Shown here piece by piece: positions 55,973-64,000 of a DNA stretch of 64,000 nucleotides. Below the pieces are notes generated by a model, which worked only from the letters and a program-made list of their open reading frames with translations, had not been told where the DNA came from and did no database searches. The DNA lies in contig NZ_JAERSG010000004.1 of the NCBI RefSeq assembly GCF_016735675.1, forward strand, positions 372,001 to 436,000, in the 5' to 3' direction. Made by a program: the position numbers and the translations under genes. Positions within the stretch are counted from its first letter, which is position 1. Each line of letters begins with the position of its first letter. The DNA comes from Nocardioides baculatus. Its GTDB lineage: Bacteria; Actinomycetota; Actinomycetes; Propionibacteriales; Nocardioidaceae.

Positions 55973-58900
55973 TCAGTACTCCACCTTCGCCGTGCGCTTG
56001 CGGATCATCGTGACCTCGTCGCGGTTGTTCCCCGTGGGGCCGATGTAGTTGAAGAAGTAGGCCAGCTGCGCGTAGCCGCCGACGATGTGGCTCGGCTTCA
56101 TCAGCGTCCTGGTGAGGCTGTTGTGGATGCCGCCGCGCTTGCCGTCCCGCTCGGTCAGTGGCACGTCGATCAACCGGTCCTGGGCGTGGTGCATGAACAC
56201 CGTGCCCTCCGGCATCCGGTGGCTGACGATGGCCCGAGCGGCGACCACGCCGTTGCGGTTGACCATCTCGATCCAGTCGTTGTCCTTGATCCCCACCTTG
56301 GCCGCGTCACGGTCCGAGATCCACACCGACTGGCCGCCGCGCGACAACGAGAGCATGAACAGGTTGTCCTGGTACTCGGAGTGGATGGACCACTTGTTGT
56401 GGGGCGTCAGGTAGCGCACCGACACGCCCAGCTCGTTGACCTCCCCGATCGGCGCCTCACCGAAGAGCGCCGACATGTTCAACGGCGGCCGGTAGACGGG
56501 CAGGGCCTCGCCCATGCCGAGGAACCAGTCGTGGTCGACGTAGAACTGCTGACGACCCGTGAGGGTGTGGAACGGCTTCTTGCGCTCGACGTTGATGGTG
56601 AACGGCGCGTAGCGGCGCCCACCCGACTCCGAGCCCGACCACTCCGGCGAGGTGATGACCGGGACGGGGGCGACCTGGGTGTCGGCGAAGGTGATCTGCT
56701 TGCCCTCGTGCTCGGCCGAGAGGTCGTGGAGCTCGGTGCCGGTGCGCTTCTCCAGGTTCTTGAACCCGAGCGTGGCCAGGTGGCCGTTGGTGGTGCCGGA
56801 CAGGTGCAGGATCGCCTCCGCGCACTGGATGTCGGTCTCCAGGCGCGGCTGCCCGTCACCGGCCCCGCCGTGCACCACTCCGTTGCGCTGGCGCAGGATG
56901 TCGATCTCGCGACCGGCCGTGTAGGGCACGCCCTTGGTCACCATGCCGAGGTCCTCGATGAGCGGACCGATCGACGTCATCTTCTCGTGGACCGCCGTGA
57001 AGTCGCGCTCGGCGACCACGAGCACCGGCATCGTCTTCCCGGGCACCGGGTCGACCTCGCCGGTCTTCCAGTCCTTGACCTCCCCGTGGACGGTGGCCAT
57101 CGCCTCGGGGGTGTCGTGCCACAACGGCTTGGCGACGAGGTCCTTGCGGGTGCCGAGGTGGTTCACCGCGAGCTCGGAGAAGCGCTTCGCGATCGCCTTC
57201 CACGCCTCCCAGTCCGTCTTCGTCTGCCACGGCGGTGCGATGGCCGGGTTGAACGAGTGGATGAAGGGATGCATGTCGGTGGTGTTGAGGTCGTGCTTCT
57301 CGTACCAGGTCGCGGCCGGCAGGACGACGTCGGAGAGGATCGTCGAGCTGGTCATCCGGAAGTCGATCGTCATCAGCAGGTCGAGCCTGCCCTCGGCCGC
57401 CTTGTCGGCCCACACGACGTCGCGCGGTCGTTTGCCCGGCGGCGCCTCCTGGGCGCTCTCCGCGCTGTCGGTCCCGAGGAGGTGCCGCAGGAAGTATTCG
57501 TTGCCCTTGGCCGATGAGCCCAGCAGGTTCGAGCGCCACAGGCTCAGGACCCGTGGGTGGTTCTCCTCCGCCTCGGGGTCCTCCACCGCGAACTTCAGCT
57601 CGCCCGACTTCAGCTGCTCGACCACGTAGTCGGCCGGAGCCTGACCGGCCTCCTCGGCCTGGTCGACCAACGAGAGGCTGCTCCGGTTGAAGGTCGGGTA
57701 GCTCGGGGTCCAGCCGAGACGCACCGACTGGGCCAGCAGGTCCATCACCGTCTTTCCGGCGAACACCCCGGTCCCGGCGTCGAGGTCGTCGGCGTCGAAG
57801 GTGTCGTAGCGGTACTGGGAGGTGTTGACGTACCAGTACGCCGTCTGGTTCATGTGCCGCGGCGGGCGCTGCCAGTCCAGGGCGAAGGCCATGTGCTGGA
57901 ACCCCATCAGCGGACGCACCTTCTCCTGCCCCACGTAGTGGGCCCAGCCACCGCCGTTGCGCCCCTGGCACCCGGTGATGGTGGTGAGGACGAGCATCGC
58001 GCGATAGATCTGGTCGGAGTGGAACCAGTGGTTGGTGCCCGCACCCATCAAGATCATGCCGCGACCGTTGGTGTCGATCGCGTTCTCCGCCCACTCCCGG
58101 GCGATCCGGGTGACCTGCGCGGCAGGCACGCCGGTGTGCTGCTCCTGCCAGGCGGGGGTCGCCGGCACCGACGGGTCGTCGTAGCCGTGCGGGTCGGACT
58201 CGCTGGTGCGCGGCCAGGTGCCGGGCAGGCCGTCGCGGGCGACGCCGTACTGGGCGAGCATCAGGTCGAGGACGGTGGTGACGACGCGGTCGCCCACGCG
58301 GGCGATCGGCACTCCGCGTCGCTCGTGGATGACCTTGCCGTCCGCCGCGTCGAACCGGGGCAGCTCGACCTCGACGGACTCGCGGGTCCCGCCCTGGTGG
58401 TCGCGGTACATGCTGAGCGCGGGGTCGATGTCGCCGAGCTCGAGGTTCCACCTGCCCAGGCCCTCGTCGCCGAAACGGTCGCCGATGGAGCCCTGCGGGA
58501 TGCGCACCTCGCCGGTGGTGGCGTCGATGACGGCCGGCTTCCACATGGCGTTCTCGCTGTCCCCACCGAGGTCGCCCTCGACGAGGAACTTGCCGGGCCG
58601 ATAGGCCCCGGAGCCGTCCGGCTCGAGGCAGATGAGGTGCGGCAGGTCGGTGTACTGCTTGTTGTAGGTCTCGAAGAACGGCGTCGTGGAGTCGACGAAG
58701 AACTCCTTGAGGACCACGTGCCCCATCGCCATGGCGAGTGCACCGTCGGTGCCGGGCGCGGGACTCACCCACTCGTCGGCGAACTTCACGTTCTCGGCGT
58801 AGTCCGGCGCGACGGCGACCACCTTCTGGCCGCGGTAGCGCGCCTCGGTCATCCAGTGGGCGTCAGGCGTGCGGGTGACCGGGACGTTGGAGCCCCACAT

Positions 58901-59674
58901 GAACAGGTAGCCCGCATCCCACCAGTCGCCCGACTCGGGAACGTCGGTCTGGTCCCCGAACATCTGTGGTGACGCGTTCGGCAGGTCGGCGTACCAGTCG
59001 TAGAAGGAGAGCATGGGAGCGCCGATGAGCTCGAGGAAGCGCGCGCCCGAGACGTACGACACCTGGGACATCGCCGGGATCGGCGAGAACCCGGCGATGC
59101 GGTCGGGCCCCCACCGCTTGACGGTGTAGACGTGCGCCGCGGCGACGATCTCGACGACCTCCTCCCACGTCGCGCGCACCAGCCCGCCCTTGCCGCGAGC
59201 CTTCTTGTAGACCCGCGCCTTCTCCTCGTCCTGGACGATCGAGCCCCACGCCACGACCGGGTCGCCGTACTGCTGCTTGGCGGCGCGGAACATGTCCAGC
59301 AGGACGCCGCGGACGTAGGGGTAGCGCACCCGCGTCGGGCTGTAGGTGTACCAGCTGAAGGCGGCACCGCGCGGACACCCGCGCGGCTCGTACTCCGGGC
59401 GGTCCGGACCCGCGCTGGGGTAGTCGGTCTGCTGCGCCTCCCAGGTGATGATCCCGTCCTTGACGTAGACCTTCCACGAGCACGAACCGGTGCAGTTGAC
59501 TCCGTGGGTGGACCGCACGACCTTGTCGTGGCTCCACCGCTCGCGGTAGAAGACGTCGCCTTCGCGCCCGCCCTTCTTGTGCAGGGTCCGCTGGTCGTCG
59601 CTGACCTCCGCCTTGGTGAAGAACCGGCGACTGCCGATCAACGTCCTCTGGAGCTGGTTCTCGAGGTCGGTCAC
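55973..59674 (-). CDS. narG: Respiratory nitrate reductase alpha subunit
   Basis: 1233 aa catalytic subunit reducing nitrate to nitrite on the cytoplasmic side. The FS0 [4Fe-4S] ligands His57, Cys61, Cys65 and Cys100 are present, and the molybdenum ligand Asp226 is in FYDWYADLP. It uses molybdopterin guanine dinucleotide. The GTG has AGAGAGG upstream and lies 58 bases after narK. Complete, with the usual length for NarG. Confidence 0.98.
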   Translation of the reverse strand: MTDLENQLQRTLIGSRRFFTKAEVSDDQRTLHKKGGREGDVFYRERWSHDKVVRSTHGVNCTGSCSWKVYVKDGIITWEAQQTDYPSAGPDRPEYEPRGCPRGAAFSWYTYSPTRVRYPYVRGVLLDMFRAAKQQYGDPVVAWGSIVQDEEKARVYKKARGKGGLVRATWEEVVEIVAAAHVYTVKRWGPDRIAGFSPIPAMSQVSYVSGARFLELIGAPMLSFYDWYADLPNASPQMFGDQTDVPESGDWWDAGYLFMWGSNVPVTRTPDAHWMTEARYRGQKVVAVAPDYAENVKFADEWVSPAPGTDGALAMAMGHVVLKEFFVDSTTPFFETYNKQYTDLPHLICLEPDGSGAYRPGKFLVEGDLGGDSENAMWKPAVIDATTGEVRIPQGSIGDRFGDEGLGRWNLELGDIDPALSMYRDHQGGTRESVEVELPRFDAADGKVIHERRGVPIARVGDRVVTTVLDLMLAQYGVARDGLPGTWPRTSESDPHGYDDPSVPATPAWQEQHTGVPAAQVTRIAREWAENAIDTNGRGMILMGAGTNHWFHSDQIYRAMLVLTTITGCQGRNGGGWAHYVGQEKVRPLMGFQHMAFALDWQRPPRHMNQTAYWYVNTSQYRYDTFDADDLDAGTGVFAGKTVMDLLAQSVRLGWTPSYPTFNRSSLSLVDQAEEAGQAPADYVVEQLKSGELKFAVEDPEAEENHPRVLSLWRSNLLGSSAKGNEYFLRHLLGTDSAESAQEAPPGKRPRDVVWADKAAEGRLDLLMTIDFRMTSSTILSDVVLPAATWYEKHDLNTTDMHPFIHSFNPAIAPPWQTKTDWEAWKAIAKRFSELAVNHLGTRKDLVAKPLWHDTPEAMATVHGEVKDWKTGEVDPVPGKTMPVLVVAERDFTAVHEKMTSIGPLIEDLGMVTKGVPYTAGREIDILRQRNGVVHGGAGDGQPRLETDIQCAEAILHLSGTTNGHLATLGFKNLEKRTGTELHDLSAEHEGKQITFADTQVAPVPVITSPEWSGSESGGRRYAPFTINVERKKPFHTLTGRQQFYVDHDWFLGMGEALPVYRPPLNMSALFGEAPIGEVNELGVSVRYLTPHNKWSIHSEYQDNLFMLSLSRGGQSVWISDRDAAKVGIKDNDWIEMVNRNGVVAARAIVSHRMPEGTVFMHHAQDRLIDVPLTERDGKRGGIHNSLTRTLMKPSHIVGGYAQLAYFFNYIGPTGNNRDEVTMIRKRTAKVEY

Positions 59675-59732
59675 GTGGTGCCTCTCTGTGCGGTGTCCGT
59701 CGGGCGTCGTGCAGGTCGGGCGTCGTGCAGGG

Positions 59733-61016
59733 TCAGGCAGGGACCGTCGTCGTCGCCGCCGACGACGCCGCGGCCGCCGTGCGTCGTACGACGAGCAGGG
59801 TGAGCGCGAGGGTGAGCGCGGCGGTCACGGCCAGCAGCCAGAGGCCGACCGCGTAGGACTCGGTCTGGCCGTAGAGCCAGCCCATCAGCAGCGGCGGCAC
59901 GAAACCACCGAGACCACCCGCGGCACCGACGAGTCCGGTCACGCCGCCCACCCGCGCGGGCTCGGTGGTGTGGGCGATGAGGGCGAACACTGCCCCGGAG
60001 CCGGCCCCCAGCGCCGCTGCCATCACCAGGAAGGCGACGGTGCCCAGCGTGAGGTTGCTGCCGTCGGCCGACGTGACCGGCGGATTGGGGGCAGCGACGG
60101 CCGCGCACACGGCGACGAGGCCGTACGCCACGGTCAGCACCCGGATCGATCCCAGGCGGTCCGAGAGCCAGCCGCCCACGGGGCGCATCACGACCGCGAT
60201 CAGGACGAACCCGGCCATGCGGTTGGCTGCGTCGGCCGGCTCGAGCCCGTGCGCGGTCTTGAGGTAGGTGGGGAGGAAGACCGAGAACGCGACGTAGCCG
60301 CCGAACGCGACGGCGTAGAGCACGCATGCCTGCCAAGTGATCGGCAGCCGGGCGTTGGCGGCGAGCCGGGTGGCCAGGCTGGTGGTCGGGACCGCGCGTC
60401 CGGGCGCGTCGCGGAGGACGAGCCACGCCACGAGCGCGTAGGCGGCCAGCACGGCCGCGGTGATGAGGAACGGGACAGTGCGCCCCTGCTCCTGCGACAG
60501 GGGCACCGTGGTCAGCGCGCTGATGGCGGTGCCACCCATGCCCGCACCGAAGATGCCGACCGCCAGGCCGCGCTTCTCCGGCGGGAACCACGCGTTGACG
60601 AACGGGACGCCGACGGCGAACGCCGTCCCGGCGATGCCGAGGAAGAAGCCTCCGAAGAGCATCAGGGTGTACGAGTCGAGGGCGAAGAACGCCAGGAACA
60701 ACACCGGCACGATGGTCACCGCGGAGACGATCGGGAACATCACCCGCCCGCCGAACCGATCGGTCAACGCCCCGACGATGATCCTCCCGAGCGAACCGAC
60801 GAGCACGGGTACGGCGACCATCAGGGCCACCTCCGACTGGCTCAGCAGTCCGAGCGGGCTGTCCGCGCCCTGCTTGAGGTAGAGCGCACCGAGGGGGCTG
60901 ATCAGGGCCCACGCCCAGAAGTTCACGGCGAACCCCAGTGTCGCCAGGGCCAGCATCACCCAACTGTTCGGGCCGCTCCCTCCCGCGTGGTCCTGCGTGA
61001 GGCTGGCGTGTGTCAT
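59733..61016 (-). CDS. narK: Nitrate/nitrite transporter
   Basis: 427 aa MFS protein with 12 membrane segments. FAVNFWAWALISPLG at the start, the nitrate-signature-like GFFLGIAGTAFAVGVPFVNAWFPPEKRGLAVGIFGAGMGG and GAAGGLGGFVPPLLMG are diagnostic of NarK. It imports nitrate or exchanges it for nitrite. The ATG has AGGAG about nine bases upstream. First gene of the narK-GHJI operon. Confidence 0.96.
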   Translation of the reverse strand: MTHASLTQDHAGGSGPNSWVMLALATLGFAVNFWAWALISPLGALYLKQGADSPLGLLSQSEVALMVAVPVLVGSLGRIIVGALTDRFGGRVMFPIVSAVTIVPVLFLAFFALDSYTLMLFGGFFLGIAGTAFAVGVPFVNAWFPPEKRGLAVGIFGAGMGGTAISALTTVPLSQEQGRTVPFLITAAVLAAYALVAWLVLRDAPGRAVPTTSLATRLAANARLPITWQACVLYAVAFGGYVAFSVFLPTYLKTAHGLEPADAANRMAGFVLIAVVMRPVGGWLSDRLGSIRVLTVAYGLVAVCAAVAAPNPPVTSADGSNLTLGTVAFLVMAAALGAGSGAVFALIAHTTEPARVGGVTGLVGAAGGLGGFVPPLLMGWLYGQTESYAVGLWLLAVTAALTLALTLLVVRRTAAAASSAATTTVPA

Positions 61017-61057
61017 TCATGCGCTCCTGGGACAAGTGTCTCGTGCCGACGAGCGCG

Positions 61058-61063
61058 ACGCTA
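61058..61063 (-). promoter_or_regulatory. Putative -10 box of the narK-narGHJI operon
   Basis: TAGCGT on the minus strand about 42 bases before the narK ATG. No FNR-type TTGAT-N4-ATCAA site was found near it. Confidence 0.45.
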
Positions 61064-61094
61064 GTGCGCAGCCCTCACGCATTCACGGGCCATT

Positions 61095-61115
61095 GGTCCC
61101 GACCCGGCCGGGACC
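61095..61115. terminator. Inverted repeat after the lipoprotein gene
   Basis: GGTCCCG, seven bases, CGGGACC. It starts 21 bases past the lipoprotein stop and may terminate that gene; alternatively it is a site for a nar regulator. Confidence 0.4.
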
Positions 61116-61135
61116 TCTCTCCCGACCCGGGCAGC

Positions 61136-61639
61136 TCAGCCGCCGAACGCCTCGGCGTACATCGCCTCGAGCTCGGGGGACTCCTCGGCCGTGAAGCCGC
61201 AGAGCGTCACCCGGTCGTCCGTGGCGCTGACGAGGTAGGTCTTGCCCTCCTGGAAGTCCACCGCCATCAGCAGGTCCTGGAGGTTCTTGCTGGGCGACTC
61301 GACGGTCACCGTCGACGCGTCGCCGCCGGTGTACCACTGGTCGACCTCCAGCGTCGCCGTACCGCCCTCGATCGAGGTGACCGTGCCGGAGAACGCGGTG
61401 TCGAAGGTGGAGAGGGTCTCGGCGGACGGCATCGCGCACTTGGCGGCGACCGACCCGTCGGCGGTGAGGGCGACCGGCCCGTCGTCGGTGGTGGCGTCCG
61501 AGCTGCTCGACGAGCCCGGGTCGGACGCCGTGGTCGCGGAGTCGGCGTCGGAGCTGGCTCCGCACGCGGTCAGGAAGGCCAGCGCCACGAGGAGAGGGGT
61601 GGCGAGCAGCGTGCGGGTGTGCGTGCGGGTGGTCTTCAC
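61136..61639 (-). CDS. Small lipoprotein of unknown function
   Basis: 167 aa. A lipoprotein signal ends in LTAC with the lipidated Cys26; a serine/aspartate-rich spacer follows, then a compact domain (CAMPSAETLSTFDTAFSGTVTSIEGGTATLEV, LCGFTAEESPELEAMYAEAFGG) of unknown family, possibly a beta fold. The GTG at 61639 is chosen for its strong AGGAGG five bases upstream; a longer frame adds no signal-like sequence. No functional link to narK is evident. Confidence 0.8.
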   Translation of the reverse strand: MKTTRTHTRTLLATPLLVALAFLTACGASSDADSATTASDPGSSSSSDATTDDGPVALTADGSVAAKCAMPSAETLSTFDTAFSGTVTSIEGGTATLEVDQWYTGGDASTVTVESPSKNLQDLLMAVDFQEGKTYLVSATDDRVTLCGFTAEESPELEAMYAEAFGG

Positions 61640-61704
61640 GGTTCCTCCTGGGACGGACGGCGTCGCCAGTGGGACGACGCCAGGGGCGCTCGGGTTCCGC
61701 TCGG

Positions 61705-62427
61705 TCACCGCGCTGGGTCCTCCTCCTCTTCCTCCTCGACCCGCCGCTTGAGGCGGCCGATGCCGGGGATCTTGCCGAGGATCTCGTTGAGCTCGCGGGA
61801 GACGACGAGCAGCTCGTGGACGTCGGGCGCGACCGTGCCGAGCGTGGCCAGGACCGGCATGACGTCCTTCTCCATCGAGTCCGTGAGCTCCGGGAGCTGG
61901 TCGACCAGCCGCACGAGCGCCTCGACCTCGGCCGGGCTGGTGGTGTCCGCAAGGGTCTGCAACGTGGGCTGGAGGGTCGTCAGCGGTGGCTCGAGGACGT
62001 CCATCAGCGACGCGGCCCGGCCCACCTGCACGGCCGCACCGTCCACCACGGGGCCGACCGCGTCGATCTTCTCCTTCGCGCCGTCGACGACGTCCCCGAC
62101 CCGGCGGATCTCCCAGGTCGCGCCGTCCACGACGCCGCTCACCCGCTCGATCTGGACGTTCGCGGCGTCCACGACCGCCCCCACCCGGTCCACCTGCGTC
62201 GTCGCTTCGTCGACGACCGCCGCGACGCGTGCCACCTCGTGCTCCGCGGCGTCGGCGATCCCCTCCACCCGGTCGATGACCGCCGAGGCCCGGACGAGCA
62301 GCTGCTCGGCCTGGCCGAGCAGGGCGAGCGCACGAGGCACGGCACCGACGAGCGCCTCGACCTGGTCACCGCCCCGCTCGAGGGCGGACAGGACGTCGCG
62401 GGGGCCGGGCACGGCGGGCAGGCGCAT
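61705..62427 (-). CDS. Protein of 14-residue helical repeats, function unknown
   Basis: 240 aa. Residues 65-150 consist of about six 14-residue units of the form RVxxVVDxAxxQxx (for example RVGAVVDAANVQIE and RVSGVVDGATWEIR), which would make amphipathic helices. The C-terminus ends in an acidic run of glutamates. No membrane anchor or known domain. TAGGAA lies six bases before the ATG, a weak leaderless or Shine-Dalgarno arrangement. I do not recognise a family. Confidence 0.75.
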   Translation of the reverse strand: MRLPAVPGPRDVLSALERGGDQVEALVGAVPRALALLGQAEQLLVRASAVIDRVEGIADAAEHEVARVAAVVDEATTQVDRVGAVVDAANVQIERVSGVVDGATWEIRRVGDVVDGAKEKIDAVGPVVDGAAVQVGRAASLMDVLEPPLTTLQPTLQTLADTTSPAEVEALVRLVDQLPELTDSMEKDVMPVLATLGTVAPDVHELLVVSRELNEILGKIPGIGRLKRRVEEEEEEDPAR

Positions 62428-62461
62428 GCCCCATTCCTACCAGCGGGGCCTCGCCCCGGAC

Positions 62462-63271
62462 CTACCGTGCGGCGGCGACCGACTCGTCCGTCCCGGCCAG
62501 CTTCTGCGAGACCCAGATCGGGATGACCGACAGCACGATGAGCGCGGCGGCGACGACGTTGACCACCGGGGCCTGGTTGGGGCGGAACAGGTTCTGGTAG
62601 ATCCAGATCGGCAGGGTCTGGATGCCCTGACCCGCGGTGAAGGTCGTCACGATGATCTCGTCGAACGACAGGGCGAACGACAGCAGCGCGCCGGCCAGCA
62701 GGGCCGAGCGCATCATCGGGAGGGTGATCGACCAGAAGGTGCGGAAGGTGCCGGCGCCGAGGTCCATCGACGCCTCCTCCAGGTTGCCCCCGAGCCGTCG
62801 GAGCCGGGCGATGGCGTTGTTGAACACCGTCACGATGCAGAACGTCGCGTGCGAGACGACGAGCGTCAGCATGCCGAGCTGGATCCCGAACATCGTCAGG
62901 AACGCGTTGGCCAGTGCGATGCCGGTCACCACGCCCGGCAGCGCGATCGGCAGGATGATCAGCAGGGAGACGGTGTCGCGACCGAAGAAGCGGAACCGCT
63001 GGAGCGCCAGCGCGGCCATCGTGCCGAGCACGAGCGCGATCACCGTGGCCATCACCGCCACCTCGAGCGACACGACGATCGCGTTGCGCGCACCGTCGCT
63101 CTCCACGGCGGCCGACCACCACCGCGTGGTGAAGCCCGGCGGCGGCCACTCGAAGGTGCGCGAGGTGTTGAAGGAGTTCAGCACCACGAGCGCGAGCGGT
63201 GCGTAGACGAACAGCAGCACCAGCCCGGTGAACGCCCGGAGCAGGACCCGTGTCGCGGGTGAGAACGTCAT
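62462..63271 (-). CDS. Polyamine-type ABC transporter permease (PotC-like), second system
   Basis: 269 aa with six membrane segments (LLRAFTGLVLLFVYAPLALVVLNSF at the start) and an EAA loop EEASMDLGAGTFRTFWSIT. This is a PotC/PotI-group permease. The ATG overlaps the partner permease stop by four bases. It differs clearly from PotC at 3431-4285, so it is a separate importer, not a duplication. Confidence 0.92.
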   Translation of the reverse strand: MTFSPATRVLLRAFTGLVLLFVYAPLALVVLNSFNTSRTFEWPPPGFTTRWWSAAVESDGARNAIVVSLEVAVMATVIALVLGTMAALALQRFRFFGRDTVSLLIILPIALPGVVTGIALANAFLTMFGIQLGMLTLVVSHATFCIVTVFNNAIARLRRLGGNLEEASMDLGAGTFRTFWSITLPMMRSALLAGALLSFALSFDEIIVTTFTAGQGIQTLPIWIYQNLFRPNQAPVVNVVAAALIVLSVIPIWVSQKLAGTDESVAAAR

Positions 63272-64000
63272 AGCGAGTCCAGCGCTCCCGTCCGGCGCAC
63301 GGCCGCGAGGTAGACGAGCATCGCGGCGACCGGGATCGTCGCCACGGCCGCGGCGAAGGGCAGGTTGTTGCCGGTGAGGAACGAGTCGTAGACGACGTTG
63401 CCGAGCATCTGGTTGGCGCCGCCGACGATCTTCACCGCGATGTAGTCGCCGAGGGTCAGGGAGAAGGTGAAGATCGATCCCGCGACCGCCGCGGGGAAGA
63501 GCACCGGCAGCACGACCCGCCTCATCGTGGTGGCCGTGCCGGCGCCGAGGTCGGCCGACGCCTCGATCAGCGAGCCCGGCAGCCGCTCCAGGCCGGCGTA
63601 CATCGGCAGGATCATGTAGGGCAGCCAGAGGTAGGACAGCGTCAGCACGGTGGCCGCCAGGCCGTAGCCCGGCGAGATGCCGACCGAGTCGAGCGGGCCG
63701 CCGCTCGCGAACATCCCCCGCCACGCGTACGCCTTGACGAGGTACGACGCCCACAGCGGCGTCAGCACGGCGATGACCAGGATCCGCTGGAGGCGCGGGG
63801 AGGCGACCTTCGCCATGTAGAGGGCGACCGGGAACGCCAGCACGGCGTCGATGACGGTGACCGAGGCGGCGATCAGGAGCGTGCGGACCGTGATGGTCCG
63901 GTAGACGTCGAGGGTGAAGAGGTCGCGGTAGTTGTCGAGGTTCCAGATCCGCTCGATGTTGCCGCCGAAGGCGTCGACCGACCACAGCGAGGTGATGAAC
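63268..64000 (-). CDS. Polyamine-type ABC transporter permease (PotB-like), partial
   Basis: The 3' part of a permease gene that runs off the right edge; at least 243 residues are encoded here. The membrane segments and EAA loop (EASADLGAGTATTMRRVVLPVLFPAAV) match the PotB group. The reading frame stays open to position 64000 (for example IERIWNLDNYRDLFT), so its start, and probably the ATPase and binding-protein genes, lie beyond. Confidence 0.92.
   Translation of the reverse strand, partial: FITSLWSVDAFGGNIERIWNLDNYRDLFTLDVYRTITVRTLLIAASVTVIDAVLAFPVALYMAKVASPRLQRILVIAVLTPLWASYLVKAYAWRGMFASGGPLDSVGISPGYGLAATVLTLSYLWLPYMILPMYAGLERLPGSLIEASADLGAGTATTMRRVVLPVLFPAAVAGSIFTFSLTLGDYIAVKIVGGANQMLGNVVYDSFLTGNNLPFAAAVATIPVAAMLVYLAAVRRTGALDSL

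Noticed and set aside
61017..61135. FNR/DosR-type site upstream of narK.
   Set aside because: No TTGAT-N4-ATCAA is present, and the GGTCCCG inverted repeat matches the DosR motif only loosely; it fits a terminator equally well.

Overview
The window reads as chromosomal DNA of a high-G+C Gram-positive bacterium, most likely a Nocardioides-like actinobacterium. The support is: roughly 70% G+C by eye; GTG starts and 1-4 base overlaps between operon genes; actinobacterial families (DUF2530, DUF3027, CGNR zinc finger, MpaB-type oxygenase, bacterial XPB helicase, a CspB with a long C-terminal tail); and many genes whose start codon lies 6-7 bases after a TANNNT hexamer, the pattern of leaderless mRNAs. 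Genus is an inference. I found no rRNA, tRNA, insertion sequence, prophage or CRISPR array. No gap between genes exceeds 300 bases.

Layout. 1-9740 (+): a polyamine/GABA operon with an aldehyde dehydrogenase tail, a complete PotD-A-B-C importer, a saccharopine-dehydrogenase-like protein, GabT, GabD and a second class III aminotransferase, giving a plausible route from imported putrescine to succinate. 9743-10319 (-): a mismatch-specific DNA glycosylase broken by a one-base frameshift. 10906-15216 (-): the str operon rpsL-rpsG-fusA-tuf, with GC-rich hairpins between its genes. 15406-22610: transporters and a neighbourhood (MarR, NCS2 permease, DUF2530, methyltransferase, DUF3027, MFS, CspB) resembling one in mycobacteria. 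22789-29124: a secreted subtilase, then a 3-hydroxybutyrate dehydrogenase/symporter operon with a GAF-PucR regulator. Two copies of a 74-bp palindromic repeat lie at 17236 and 24921.

29159-32324 (-) holds a PP2C phosphatase, an FHA protein and an RDD-FHA protein with a tandem-repeat linker, a phospho-signalling module without its kinase. Divergent from it, 32388-36862 (+) holds a helicase-associated protein, a CGNR zinc-finger protein and the XPB helicase. 36875-41428 holds an alcohol dehydrogenase with a MerR regulator and a textbook MerR operator, an MpaB/HD pair, a GntR regulator, and an AlkB gene carrying a perfect actinobacterial LexA box.

41433-61016 is a molybdoenzyme island, almost all on the minus strand. 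It has a CoxS-L-M-G molybdenum hydroxylase of form II type (substrate unknown), a GAF/SARP-like regulator, the maturation genes xdhC, coxE and coxD, a MobA/MocA-like nucleotidyltransferase, a hemerythrin, a cupin, the nitrate reductase operon narGHJI and narK. Maturation genes follow the nitrate reductase genes on one strand with small gaps, so the two enzymes may share supply and expression. The right edge has a lipoprotein, a protein of 14-residue repeats, and the permeases of a second polyamine-type ABC importer running off the window.
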